Assembly (NCBI GenBank): GCA_021324825.1 | Contig: JAJPII010000043.1 | Span: forward strand, 1-49,058 | DNA: 49,058 bases | Source of the DNA: Spartobacteria bacterium | Lineage (GTDB): Bacteria; Verrucomicrobiota; Verrucomicrobiia; Chthoniobacterales; Chthoniobacteraceae | Direction of reading: 5' to 3' | In this document: positions 23,055 through 34,450 of the stretch, piece after piece | How positions within the stretch are numbered: position 1 is the stretch's first letter | Layout: each line of letters opens with the position of its first letter | Made by a program: the position numbers and the translations under genes | The notes under the pieces: generated by a model | What the model was told of the DNA's origin: nothing | Seen by the model: only the letters and a program-made list of their open reading frames with translations | Database searches by the model: none

Positions 23055-25786
23055 ACCGGTCTTTCCTCCGGCGCCGGTTCCTCGAACTCCTGTTCGGTGT
23101 AGTCCTCGTGTTGTTCCACTTCATGGGCGCCGTCATCCGACGTGCCGGTTTGTGGATCGTGATCCTCGGACTCCGCCGGCGTTTCGCTGTCGCTCGCGCG
23201 GACTCTTTTCGCCTCCATGCGGGCGATCAAGCCGTCCAGCAGCCGCCGATGGGACGCATAGACGTAGCCGGTGGCGAGATTCGAGATAATGGCCGCCGCC
23301 AGGGTGTTGAACCCGCCGAGAAACGCACCGGCGACGCAAAAGAGATTGGCTCCAAAAACGGTGCGATAACCACTCCTGAGCAATGCCCGATGGTGGCGGC
23401 CGATGCGGCGCAACGGCACGAGACCGCGCAGGCTCGGTTGAAGGATGACGATATTCGCCGCATCCCGAGGCACTGTCTCCGCTCCCGCGACGGAAATGCT
23501 GACCATGCTCGCCTGGATGCACGGGAGAGCATCGGGGTCGCTGCCGTCGCCGATCCACATGGTGCGGCGCCCCAGCCGCTGCAAGACGCTTACCTTCCCG
23601 GCTGTATCGAGCCCGCCGAAGACCGTCGTGACGCCGATCCTGGCGGCGATGGCTTCCGCTTCCGCCTGGGGCCGTTTCGAGATGTGAACGAACCGCGCCT
23701 CCGCGTTGCGCGCGCGGAGCGTGGTGATTATCCCTATGGCCTCGAGGTCGCCCTGCCGGTGAAATGTGACGACGCCGAGAACCACGTTTTCGCGGATGAT
23801 CCAAAGCGGGCGCAGTTGCTCCTCATCATGAGGGATACCCTGCTTGCCGGGAACGTCGCTCGGTTTGGCCCACGCGCTCGGGGAGGCGGCGACGGCCTTC
23901 TCGACGGAGGATGGCGCCTTGAGGCCTTCCGCCTCGACATAAGGCGGAGAAGCCACTTCCACCCGGTTGCCCTCGGCATCACGGTAGCGGATGACTCCCG
24001 CGTGCCGGGAACGCCCGGTGATCTCGAGAAGAGGCGCGCGCAGCTTGACGCATTCATCCATCAAAGCGCGGGCTCGGGCGTTCTGGAACGCGGGAAACGC
24101 GGAGGCGGCATAGCTGAGAATCAGCCCGGCCGGCGCCCCTTTGGCCGCGATGATTTCTCCCACCGCAACCTTGCGGCGCTCAAGCGCGGGAGTGTCGTCC
24201 AGGACATAGATATCGGTGGCAGGCAGACGGCTGAGAGCGGCCGGGTCCCGGAACAGGATGCCGCGGCGCAGCGCATCGCTGAGGTCGTACAGGGTGGCCA
24301 ACTGCGCGCTGATGCGCGGCGCCGTGGCATAGTCCGGGCGAATGGCGGTTTGGGACGGCTGCATCTCTCCGGTGGCGAGAAGATTGAGCCCGGCCAGCGC
24401 GAGAGCGGGCGCGACCATGCGGTTCGCCACCTGCTCGGCCCTGGCGGAGGAGGGGAGATGGTGGACGCGGCCATGGGGGAGTTGTGAGCCGATGAACCCC
24501 GCGAGCGTCTGGACGCCCACCTTCCGCGTCCGCACGGTTATGTGTCCCGTTTTCACGAACGTCGCCGCAAACACGGTGTCGCCCGGCGCTTTATCCAGCG
24601 CGCCGGCCTTGCCGGAGAGGGCTTCTTCATCCACGGCCGCCAATCCCGTGACCACCACGCCATCCACCGGGATGATTTCGCCCGCTTCGACGCCGATGAG
24701 GTCGCCGGCTTTCAGCCTGTCGGTCGTGACCTCGAACTCTGCGCCGTCCTCCCCCACCCGGCGCGCCCAGATGGCGCGCTGGCGGTGTGCGGCGAACAGC
24801 CTGCGCTGCCGCTTGGTGAGAGTGCCGTACGCCCAGCGAGGCCACAATTGCATGAGGGAAGCCATAAGCGTGGCGGAAAAAGGCATCCCGCTCAGCAGCG
24901 TGAAGGTCAGCGTGCCGGTGTAGAGAACAGGCAGGCCAACCTTCCCCCGGCCCAGAAGCTTCGTGGCGCCGATGACGTTGGAAAAGCCGTAGACGCCGAG
25001 CCCCGCCAGCACGAAGGGCGTGAGGACCGGCAGGAAAAATTCACCGGTAAAGGCCAGACCCAACAGGCTGAACGAGGCGAAAAAACGCGTGCTCGGCGGC
25101 GGCCCCTCCAGGCCATTCACGAGCCGCGGCCAGCAGCATTCCAGATGGCGGAGCAGATGCGGAGCATCCAGCCGGCGCGGGTCGAAGCGCACCACGACGC
25201 TGGAGGTAAAGACGCTCGTCTTATACTCCAGCACGCCCTGGACGGCGGCGAGTTCCTCCTCCAGGCGGTACGCCACGTCCTTGCGATTCCGCAGCAGCGG
25301 ATGCGTCAGCCGCAGTTGGTCCTCCTCCTCCATCCGCACACGCCAGGTTGAAAGGCCGGAGCCCGCCCGCGTCACGCGGATGGGAAAGGACGCGGGCGCT
25401 TCCAGAAAAAGTTCGTCCACCGCGCGCGAGACGCCGCCGCCGACGGTCCTCGTCAACGCCTGCCGCAGTTTGCGGAGAATTTGCGGGATGTTCCCCGACC
25501 CGCCATAACGCAGGCGGCCGATTCCCTTGCCGCGGTCGATCTCGATGGATTTGATCTCCTCGAGGCTGAAAATCCTGGACAGAAAAAGTCGGCTCTCCGT
25601 GCTGGCAGGATCGCTGAACAGCGCGAAATGCCGGATGGTCAGGCCGTTCTTCCTCGGGGCGATGCGCAGGGCCGGGAGCGCATGCACCTGCGCGGGAGTC
25701 GGCCTCCTTTCCGCCAAGGCGAGCGTTTGAATCGCCTTTTTCCGGGCGCCCGCGTCCCGCGGGAGAGTTCGAGGTTGAACGATCAT
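23051..25786 (-). CDS. Catalytically degenerate P-type ATPase paralogue (pseudo-ATPase B)
   Basis: At 911 residues this is the longest of the three related proteins. It has the first domain (LTIRHFALFSDPASTESRLFL), the HMA_2-like domain (LSTWRVRMEEEDQLRLTHPLL), membrane helices and cytoplasmic domains in the same order. TGES is SGKA (391-394), DKTGT is DDTPA (Asp 530 kept), GDGIND is replaced by GDGSDPDA (about 746), and the HP locus is lost. The membrane motif is RPDYATAPRIS (Asp 485). A Glu/Asp-rich acidic tail ends the protein. It is convergent with pseudo-ATPase A and divergent from a small membrane protein gene. Confidence 0.85.
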   Translation of the reverse strand: MIVQPRTLPRDAGARKKAIQTLALAERRPTPAQVHALPALRIAPRKNGLTIRHFALFSDPASTESRLFLSRIFSLEEIKSIEIDRGKGIGRLRYGGSGNIPQILRKLRQALTRTVGGGVSRAVDELFLEAPASFPIRVTRAGSGLSTWRVRMEEEDQLRLTHPLLRNRKDVAYRLEEELAAVQGVLEYKTSVFTSSVVVRFDPRRLDAPHLLRHLECCWPRLVNGLEGPPPSTRFFASFSLLGLAFTGEFFLPVLTPFVLAGLGVYGFSNVIGATKLLGRGKVGLPVLYTGTLTFTLLSGMPFSATLMASLMQLWPRWAYGTLTKRQRRLFAAHRQRAIWARRVGEDGAEFEVTTDRLKAGDLIGVEAGEIIPVDGVVVTGLAAVDEEALSGKAGALDKAPGDTVFAATFVKTGHITVRTRKVGVQTLAGFIGSQLPHGRVHHLPSSARAEQVANRMVAPALALAGLNLLATGEMQPSQTAIRPDYATAPRISAQLATLYDLSDALRRGILFRDPAALSRLPATDIYVLDDTPALERRKVAVGEIIAAKGAPAGLILSYAASAFPAFQNARARALMDECVKLRAPLLEITGRSRHAGVIRYRDAEGNRVEVASPPYVEAEGLKAPSSVEKAVAASPSAWAKPSDVPGKQGIPHDEEQLRPLWIIRENVVLGVVTFHRQGDLEAIGIITTLRARNAEARFVHISKRPQAEAEAIAARIGVTTVFGGLDTAGKVSVLQRLGRRTMWIGDGSDPDALPCIQASMVSISVAGAETVPRDAANIVILQPSLRGLVPLRRIGRHHRALLRSGYRTVFGANLFCVAGAFLGGFNTLAAAIISNLATGYVYASHRRLLDGLIARMEAKRVRASDSETPAESEDHDPQTGTSDDGAHEVEQHEDYTEQEFEEPAPEERPV

Positions 25787-25917
25787 TTGTTCGGCGACAG
25801 CCTATAAACTCTATCTGTCCCGTCAAGGGATTCCGAAGGTTGAAGCCATTTAATTATAGTAAATCAGTATAGAAAAAGGTTGCGTTCTTCCGCGGAATGT
25901 CCTTACATGGAAGAACA

Positions 25918-26286
25918 ATGCAAAACCCAAATGTCATAGCGAAAGGCATGTATGCGTTCGGAGCCGGTGTTGTCGTGGGAATTGGAATGGGCTTCGCCGT
26001 GCGGGTGGCGCTCCCCAAACCCCTCCAAATCGCGGGAGCCATCCTCGAGAAACTGGGATTTAACTTCACCGACATCCTCTTGCTGGCATGGAACCCCGAA
26101 GGCCCCCTCACGCAGGTGACGAAGGTCACGCAGACGTCGCTTCCCCCTGCAAAGATTGTGAAGGCCCGAAAAAAGAAACGCAAGGCGCCCATCGCCCGCC
26201 GCAACAGCGGTAGAGCGCTCAAACTGCCTGCAAGAACCAAGATTCAGGCCGTCAGGGATGCAACCGCCTTCGCCTCCCTCAACTAA
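25918..26286 (+). CDS. Small membrane protein with a basic tail, in the ATPase cluster
   Basis: This 122-residue protein has one Gly-rich transmembrane helix (GMYAFGAGVVVGIGMGFAVR, about 10-29). A short segment LEKLGFNFTDILLL follows, then a strongly basic tail (ARKKKRKAPIARR). I chose ATG 25918 over 25897 because GGAAGA sits 6 nt upstream. No firm family is recognised, though short single-helix proteins of this sort often flank HMA_2-type ATPases. It is divergent from pseudo-ATPase B and lies 26 nt before the next gene. Confidence 0.6.
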   Translation: MQNPNVIAKGMYAFGAGVVVGIGMGFAVRVALPKPLQIAGAILEKLGFNFTDILLLAWNPEGPLTQVTKVTQTSLPPAKIVKARKKKRKAPIARRNSGRALKLPARTKIQAVRDATAFASLN

Positions 26287-26312
26287 ACTGACGCGGTCCG
26301 CGCTTTCGCCCG

Positions 26313-26639
26313 GTGAAGGAAAAGTTCTTTGACATTCCCATTGCTTATCCGCTCACCGCGGCCAAGCGAAAGGCTGTCGACAAATATATCGCCGATAACG
26401 CCCATCTTTCCCCCTCGGAAGTCTCGTACGATTGGGACGAGGAGACCGGCAAGGTGCTTCTGATCGCCACCCCCCCTGCCAAGTGGGAAGTCAGGTTCTA
26501 CCCGAAGAGCGTGGAGATCCACGGAGAGGCGCCGTTCTGGGCGCGCGTTCTGTTGACGAAGGACAAGCGCGCGAAGCTCAAAGAGGAGATTGAACGGATG
26601 TTGCGCGAAACAGGATTGGTCGACCGCGAGGGGCGGTGA
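26313..26639 (+). CDS. Polyhydroxyalkanoic-acid-system-like small protein
   Basis: This 108-residue protein, with a GTG start, has the order seen in the PHA granule-region family (PF09650-like): an N-terminal helix PLTAAKRKAVDKYIADN, then strands VSYDWDEETGKVLLIATPP, VRFYPKSVEIHGEAP and a closing helix DKRAKLKEEIERML. Assignment is by pattern only, and no PHA synthase is in the window. It probably shares a transcript with the small membrane protein gene before it. The repeat pair at 26.7 kb follows. Confidence 0.6.
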   Translation: MKEKFFDIPIAYPLTAAKRKAVDKYIADNAHLSPSEVSYDWDEETGKVLLIATPPAKWEVRFYPKSVEIHGEAPFWARVLLTKDKRAKLKEEIERMLRETGLVDREGR

Positions 26640-26695
26640 AGGATGAGGCGGCGGGCGCGGGTCGCCTTTGCGAGTTGAATGCACTTTTGCCCGCT

Positions 26696-26805
26696 CTTCG
26701 TTGTAGAGGCGGCTGTGTCAGCCGGCTAAAGACAGCGAATCGCCTGGCGCTTTGGTCGTTGCCTCCCCGCTCCAGGCGGCTGGCACAGCCGCCTCTACAA
26801 CGAAG
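26696..26805. repeat. Head-to-head pair of the palindromic repeat (copies 2 and 3)
   Basis: Two copies face each other. The outer arms (26696-26717 and 26784-26805) are 22 nt long and perfectly complementary. The right copy also contains the self-palindrome AGGCGGCTG-GCA-CAGCCGCCT (26774-26794). The spacer includes TGGCGCTTTGG, similar to flanks of the copy at 8.97 kb. A TGCACT sequence precedes the left copy, as at 41827. The whole could form a large cruciform or RNA hairpin. Confidence 0.85.
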
Positions 26806-27334
26806 AATTCAGGGGGCGTGCATGATACGCTCTAGACGGACCGCCCCGTTGGAAAAGCTCCGCGATCTTCACGAGGCCCCAGCCCATTGCCGCGACAGAC
26901 CCGCACAATGCCATGGGCCAGTGGCTCACAAAGCCGCCGAGTATCACCCCGGTCAGCACGAGCACCCCCGCCGCCGCGCTCACCCGTTTTTCGAGCGCGT
27001 TGCCGGCCGCTCCTCTTTCCACCGGAAGCCCGGCTTCCTTCCACGCGAGGGCGCCGCCTTCCACTATGACGGCGTTTTCAAGGCCGTCGCGAGTAAATTT
27101 CGCGGCTGCCTCCGTGGAGCCGGCGCTCGTTTGGCTGATCAGATAAACAGTCTCGTCCGCCCATAAGGCGCCTTCATAAACCAGCGCCCGCGGCGCGAGC
27201 TGGTCCAGCGGGATGTTATGAGCTCCCGGCACATGGGCCTGCGCGTATTCGGCCGGCGTGCGGAGGTCGATGACCGCCGCGGCGGGTTCCAACGCGAGCA
27301 ACTCGCGCAGCCTGGCGGGCTGGATCGTTTTCAT
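26795..27334 (-). CDS. Rhodanese-like domain protein with membrane tail, active-site Cys replaced
   Basis: Residues about 5-105 form a rhodanese domain (AAVIDLRTPAEYAQAHVPGAHNIPLDQL). The active-site loop reads LISQTSAGST, with Ser where the catalytic Cys is expected, so sulfur transfer is unlikely. Two hydrophobic helices follow (VSAAAGVLVLTGVILGGFV and WPMALCGSVAAMGWGLV), as in DUF2892-type rhodanese fusions. I chose ATG 27334 (179 residues); an ATG at 27406 would add a low-complexity leader. The last codons and the TAG stop come from the palindromic repeat at 26784-26805. Confidence 0.8.
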   Translation of the reverse strand: MKTIQPARLRELLALEPAAAVIDLRTPAEYAQAHVPGAHNIPLDQLAPRALVYEGALWADETVYLISQTSAGSTEAAAKFTRDGLENAVIVEGGALAWKEAGLPVERGAAGNALEKRVSAAAGVLVLTGVILGGFVSHWPMALCGSVAAMGWGLVKIAELFQRGGPSRAYHARPLNSSL

Positions 27335-27418
27335 CGTTTCAGGCCGGCAAGCCGGCGGCGCCGGGGATTCCGAGCGGGCGGCCGGGATGTTGTTCTGGAT
27401 TGGCATGCGGCGCGGGGT

Positions 27419-28195
27419 TTAAATATTTCTTTGCAGCGCGAGGAATAGACGGTAATCCGCAACGACGCGGTCGAGCGCGGCAACCGCGGCTTCCACTTGT
27501 CTTGCCGCCGGCGCCCGCCGCGGCGTCTCGAAAACGATCTCAAAAGGCTTTGAAGTCATCTCGTAGGGATTCACGAGAAGACCTTCCCGGCACTTGCGAC
27601 CGGTCGCCTCCGCGGCTGTGCATTCGCTCGGAACCCCATCTCCGTCACGCGGCAGAATCTGCAGCGCCGCCTGCAGGGCGGGTCGGACAAGCGAGTCCCG
27701 GATCGTCCAAGACCTCGAATGCCCATAAAAGCTCCCAACGTCTCCCGAGTGCAGGGAAATGACGCCGTGAAAGCCCAGCGCGCCGAGCTCCCGCTCGAGG
27801 TAATAGACTTCCGGCTGGTAGGAACCCTGCCAGAACTCGTGGTTCAAGTCCTTGCCGGCCCGCGAAAAATGTGTGTCATCTTCAAACCCGGATGGGTTGC
27901 AAATGGGGTAGGCGAAAATCTGGTATCCGCGTGCTCTCTCCGGTTCGCGGTTCAGCCGGGAAAGGAACTCGACCAATGCCTGCGATCCTTCCGGCTCATC
28001 CCCATGGATCCCGGCGAACAGGCCAAGGCGGACCGGTTCGTCTTCCGACGCCGGGCCCATAAAAACGAAGCGCGCGAGTTGATAGGTTCCGCCTCGGTGC
28101 CCGAACGCCCCGACTGGCCTGTATACCAAATAATCCGACTCTCCGGTCTCTTTGATGAGGCGTTCAAGAAAGCCGACGATGGATCTTCGCGGCAT
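27419..28195 (-). CDS. M14-family zinc carboxypeptidase-like / succinylglutamate desuccinylase-like hydrolase
   Basis: The 258-residue protein contains the zinc motif GIHGDEPEG (His and Glu ligands) and a downstream ISLHSGD supplying the third ligand. Between them lies YQIFAYPICNPSGFEDDTHFSRAGKDLNHEFW, with the substrate-binding Asn-Pro and Arg segments of M14 enzymes. It would hydrolyse a peptide or amide bond. I chose ATG 28195; a GTG at 28321 would extend it by 42 residues and cannot be excluded. The substrate is unknown. Confidence 0.8.
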   Translation of the reverse strand: MPRRSIVGFLERLIKETGESDYLVYRPVGAFGHRGGTYQLARFVFMGPASEDEPVRLGLFAGIHGDEPEGSQALVEFLSRLNREPERARGYQIFAYPICNPSGFEDDTHFSRAGKDLNHEFWQGSYQPEVYYLERELGALGFHGVISLHSGDVGSFYGHSRSWTIRDSLVRPALQAALQILPRDGDGVPSECTAAEATGRKCREGLLVNPYEMTSKPFEIVFETPRRAPAARQVEAAVAALDRVVADYRLFLALQRNI

Positions 28196-28321
28196 GGGAG
28201 ATGAACCGACCTCGATTGAAGAGGGAATCCACGGCACATCGAACTCTGTCGGCGCGTAGAGGGCTCTCACGTGTCCTTTCGGGGCCATCCACCCAAAGAG
28301 TTGCGCGCGTTCAGAGCCCAC

Positions 28322-28663
28322 GCCTCGGCATATTTATTCGCTGAATCTTGATGCATTCGGTGATACTATACCAACGCAATAGAGTAAGCAAATGAAAATT
28401 CGTGCACTTTCGCTCTCCATCGGCCATAACGGGTCTTGGAATGTTTAGACGGAGGCGACGGCGCCGATTTCAGCGCCAAGCGGGGGCCTCGTTTTTTATG
28501 ATCTCGACATATTGGCCGAGAGCCTTTGAGCGGTTCTCCTGATGCCAGGTACCATGCCGCAACGGGATCGCATTTCCCTTGGAAGCCGGGGAGATATTAT
28601 GGCAACGATGAATAAAGCGCCCGCGGCATCCTCAACCTTGGCACATAGCTGAAAAATCCAAAA
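28322..28663 (+). other. Long non-coding leader region upstream of phosphoketolase
   Basis: This 342-bp gap holds no convincing gene. The left part is AT-richer (CATATTTATTC, GATACTATACC) and may contain promoters in both directions. The middle contains a nested hairpin followed by a T-run. The right part contains several short stems before the xfp start. The length and structure suggest a regulated 5' leader. Confidence 0.45.
28452..28497 (+). terminator. Hairpin plus T-run in the xfp leader (terminator or attenuator)
   Basis: GAGGC (28452-28456) pairs with GCCTC (28486-28490), enclosing an inner stem GGCGC/GCGCC (28460-28464, 28473-28477). TTTTTT follows at 28492-28497. It lies 167 nt upstream of the xfp start, so it could be premature termination under ligand or translational control. 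Confidence 0.45.
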
Positions 28664-32850
<4,187 letters not shown>

Positions 32851-32858
<8 letters not shown>

Positions 32859-33171
32859 CGAGCCGCCACCGACGAGCCCGCAAAACCTGGCCGCGCAGAT
32901 CGGCGCAAAGGCGGCGCGGAAGCTCAAGGCGCGCAACTCTGCGCGGGGCGTCTGGTTCGGCCTGGGCATGATGGGGCTCATCGGCTGGTCCGTAGTCGTT
33001 CCGACGCTGATGGGAGCGGCGCTTGGTCTCTGGCTGGACAAGCATCATCCCGGCAAGCACGCCTGGACGCTGGCGCTGCTGGTCGCCGGGCTTGTAATCG
33101 GCTGTCTCAACGCGTGGCGTTGGGTCGAGAAGGAAGAGAAGGCGATCCGCGGGGAGGATGAAGATGAATGA
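32851..33171 (+). CDS. atpQ: N-ATPase accessory protein AtpQ (AtpI-like)
   Basis: This 106-residue protein has two transmembrane helices (about 43-67 and 77-95), with GLGMMGLIGWSVVVPTLMGAALGLWLDKHHPG between and around them. This is the AtpI/AtpQ pattern thought to help c-ring assembly or cation handling. Its position between atpC and atpR supports the name. It overlaps atpR by 8 bp. Confidence 0.85.
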
Positions 33172-33457
33172 AGCGCTGATACTCGGTTTCTCATGGGTGG
33201 CCGGGGTTTTGCTCGGTGCGATCTTCTTTGGCGGTCTCTGGTGGACGATTCGCAAGGGCATGGCGTCGCAGATTCCCGCGCTCTGGTTTTCCGGCAGCCT
33301 GCTCCTGCGAACGGGAATAGCCCTGGCTGGATTTTACTTCGTCTCCGGGGGGCATTGGCAGCGGCTGCTCGCGTGTCTCCTTGGATTTGTCATGGCGCGT
33401 TGGATGGTGACGTTCCTGACCCGCCCTGCGGCGGAGGAGGCCGGCCATGCGCCTTAG
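33164..33457 (+). CDS. atpR: N-ATPase subunit AtpR
   Basis: This is a 97-residue protein with three hydrophobic helices (EALILGFSWVAGVLLGAIFF; IPALWFSGSLLLRTGIALAGFYFV; LLACLLGFVMARWMVTFL). N-ATPase operons carry such a small membrane protein after atpQ. I chose ATG 33164 over 33158 because GGGGAGG is then correctly spaced. It overlaps atpB by 11 bp. Confidence 0.85.
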   Translation: MNEALILGFSWVAGVLLGAIFFGGLWWTIRKGMASQIPALWFSGSLLLRTGIALAGFYFVSGGHWQRLLACLLGFVMARWMVTFLTRPAAEEAGHAP

Positions 33458-34136
33458 TCCTGACGGGATGATCTTCTGGCAGCGCGGGTTTGTGAAACTC
33501 AACGGAACCATCGTGTTTACATGGGCGCTGATGCTCGTGCTGGCCGCCGGTTCAAAGCTGATCACGCGCAGCCTCTCCATGGATCTGAGGCGCTCCCGCT
33601 GGCAGAACTTGCTTGAGATCATCGTGACCGGGATCGAAAAACAAATCGAAGAAATCGGCCTCCGACATCCGGAAAAGTATCTCGGCTTTCTCGGCACACT
33701 TTTTCTGTTTGTTGCCGCGGCCAATCTTTTCACAGTCGTTCCCGGCTATGAACCGCCGACGAGTTCGCTCTCGACCACCGCCGCGCTTGCGCTGTGCGTA
33801 TTCGTGGCCGTGCCGCTCTTCGGGATCATGGATCAAGGCGTCGGCGGCTATCTGAGGTCTTACCTTGAGCCGACATTCATCATGCTGCCGTTTAACATCA
33901 TCAGCGAACTCTCGCGGACGCTCGCGCTGGCTGTCCGTTTGTTCGGCAACATGATGAGCGGGGCGATGCTTGTCGCCATCCTGCTAACCATCACGCCGTT
34001 TCTCTTTCCCGCTGTTATGACGGCGCTCGGCCTGCTCACCGGTATGGTGCAGGCCTATATTTTCACCATCCTCGCCGCGGTTTACATCGCGGCGGCCACG
34101 CGCCCCCGTAAGCCCGAGCCGGCGCCTCAAAATTAA
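33447..34136 (+). CDS. atpB: N-ATPase subunit a
   Basis: This 229-residue membrane subunit forms the ion half-channels. The essential Arg lies in ELSRTLALAVRLFGNMMSG. FTVVPGYEPPTSSLSTTAALA is also typical of subunit a. The start has a strong GGAGGAGG ribosome site. The short N-terminus fits N-ATPase a subunits. Confidence 0.93.
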   Translation: MRLSPDGMIFWQRGFVKLNGTIVFTWALMLVLAAGSKLITRSLSMDLRRSRWQNLLEIIVTGIEKQIEEIGLRHPEKYLGFLGTLFLFVAAANLFTVVPGYEPPTSSLSTTAALALCVFVAVPLFGIMDQGVGGYLRSYLEPTFIMLPFNIISELSRTLALAVRLFGNMMSGAMLVAILLTITPFLFPAVMTALGLLTGMVQAYIFTILAAVYIAAATRPRKPEPAPQN

Positions 34137-34165
34137 AACAACCGAAAAAAAACAAAGGATACACC

Positions 34166-34447
34166 ATGGATAGTATGACCCTCATTGCATGCGCCTCAAT
34201 CGTCACAGCCGGCCTCACGACCGGCATCGGATGCATGGGGCCTGCGCTGGGCGAAGGCCGCTCAGTCGCGACAGCCTTGACGGCGCTGGCCCAGCAGCCC
34301 GACGCCTCCGCCACCATTACCCGCACTTTGTTCGTCGGTCTGGCGATGATCGAGTCCACGGCCATCTACTGCTTCGTGGTCTCGATGATCCTCATTTTCG
34401 CCAATCCGTTCTGGAACCACGTCGTCGCCCAAACCGCGGGGAAGTAA
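34166..34447 (+). CDS. atpE: N-ATPase subunit c with Na+-ligand pattern
   Basis: This 93-residue hairpin has an ion site in helix 2 at Glu63-Ser64-Thr65 with Tyr68, the Na+-binding pattern known from Na+ F-ATPases. Helix 1 has Glu30 (PALGEG) where Na+ ATPases such as Ilyobacter have Gln32; N-ATPase c subunits are known to carry this extra carboxylate. Na+ translocation is likely but not shown by sequence alone. A ribosome site AAAGGA precedes the ATG. Confidence 0.93.
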   Translation: MDSMTLIACASIVTAGLTTGIGCMGPALGEGRSVATALTALAQQPDASATITRTLFVGLAMIESTAIYCFVVSMILIFANPFWNHVVAQTAGK

Positions 34448-34450
34448 CCG

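Noticed and set aside
20891..25786. Treating the two degenerate ATPases as pseudogenes
   Set aside because: There is no frameshift or internal stop, length is maintained, and the start of one is coupled to its neighbour. Loss is confined to catalytic motifs.
28451..28600. Fluoride riboswitch upstream of xfp
   Set aside because: GGCGACGG resembles part of the consensus, but the conserved pseudoknot and CUGAUG segment are not placed correctly.
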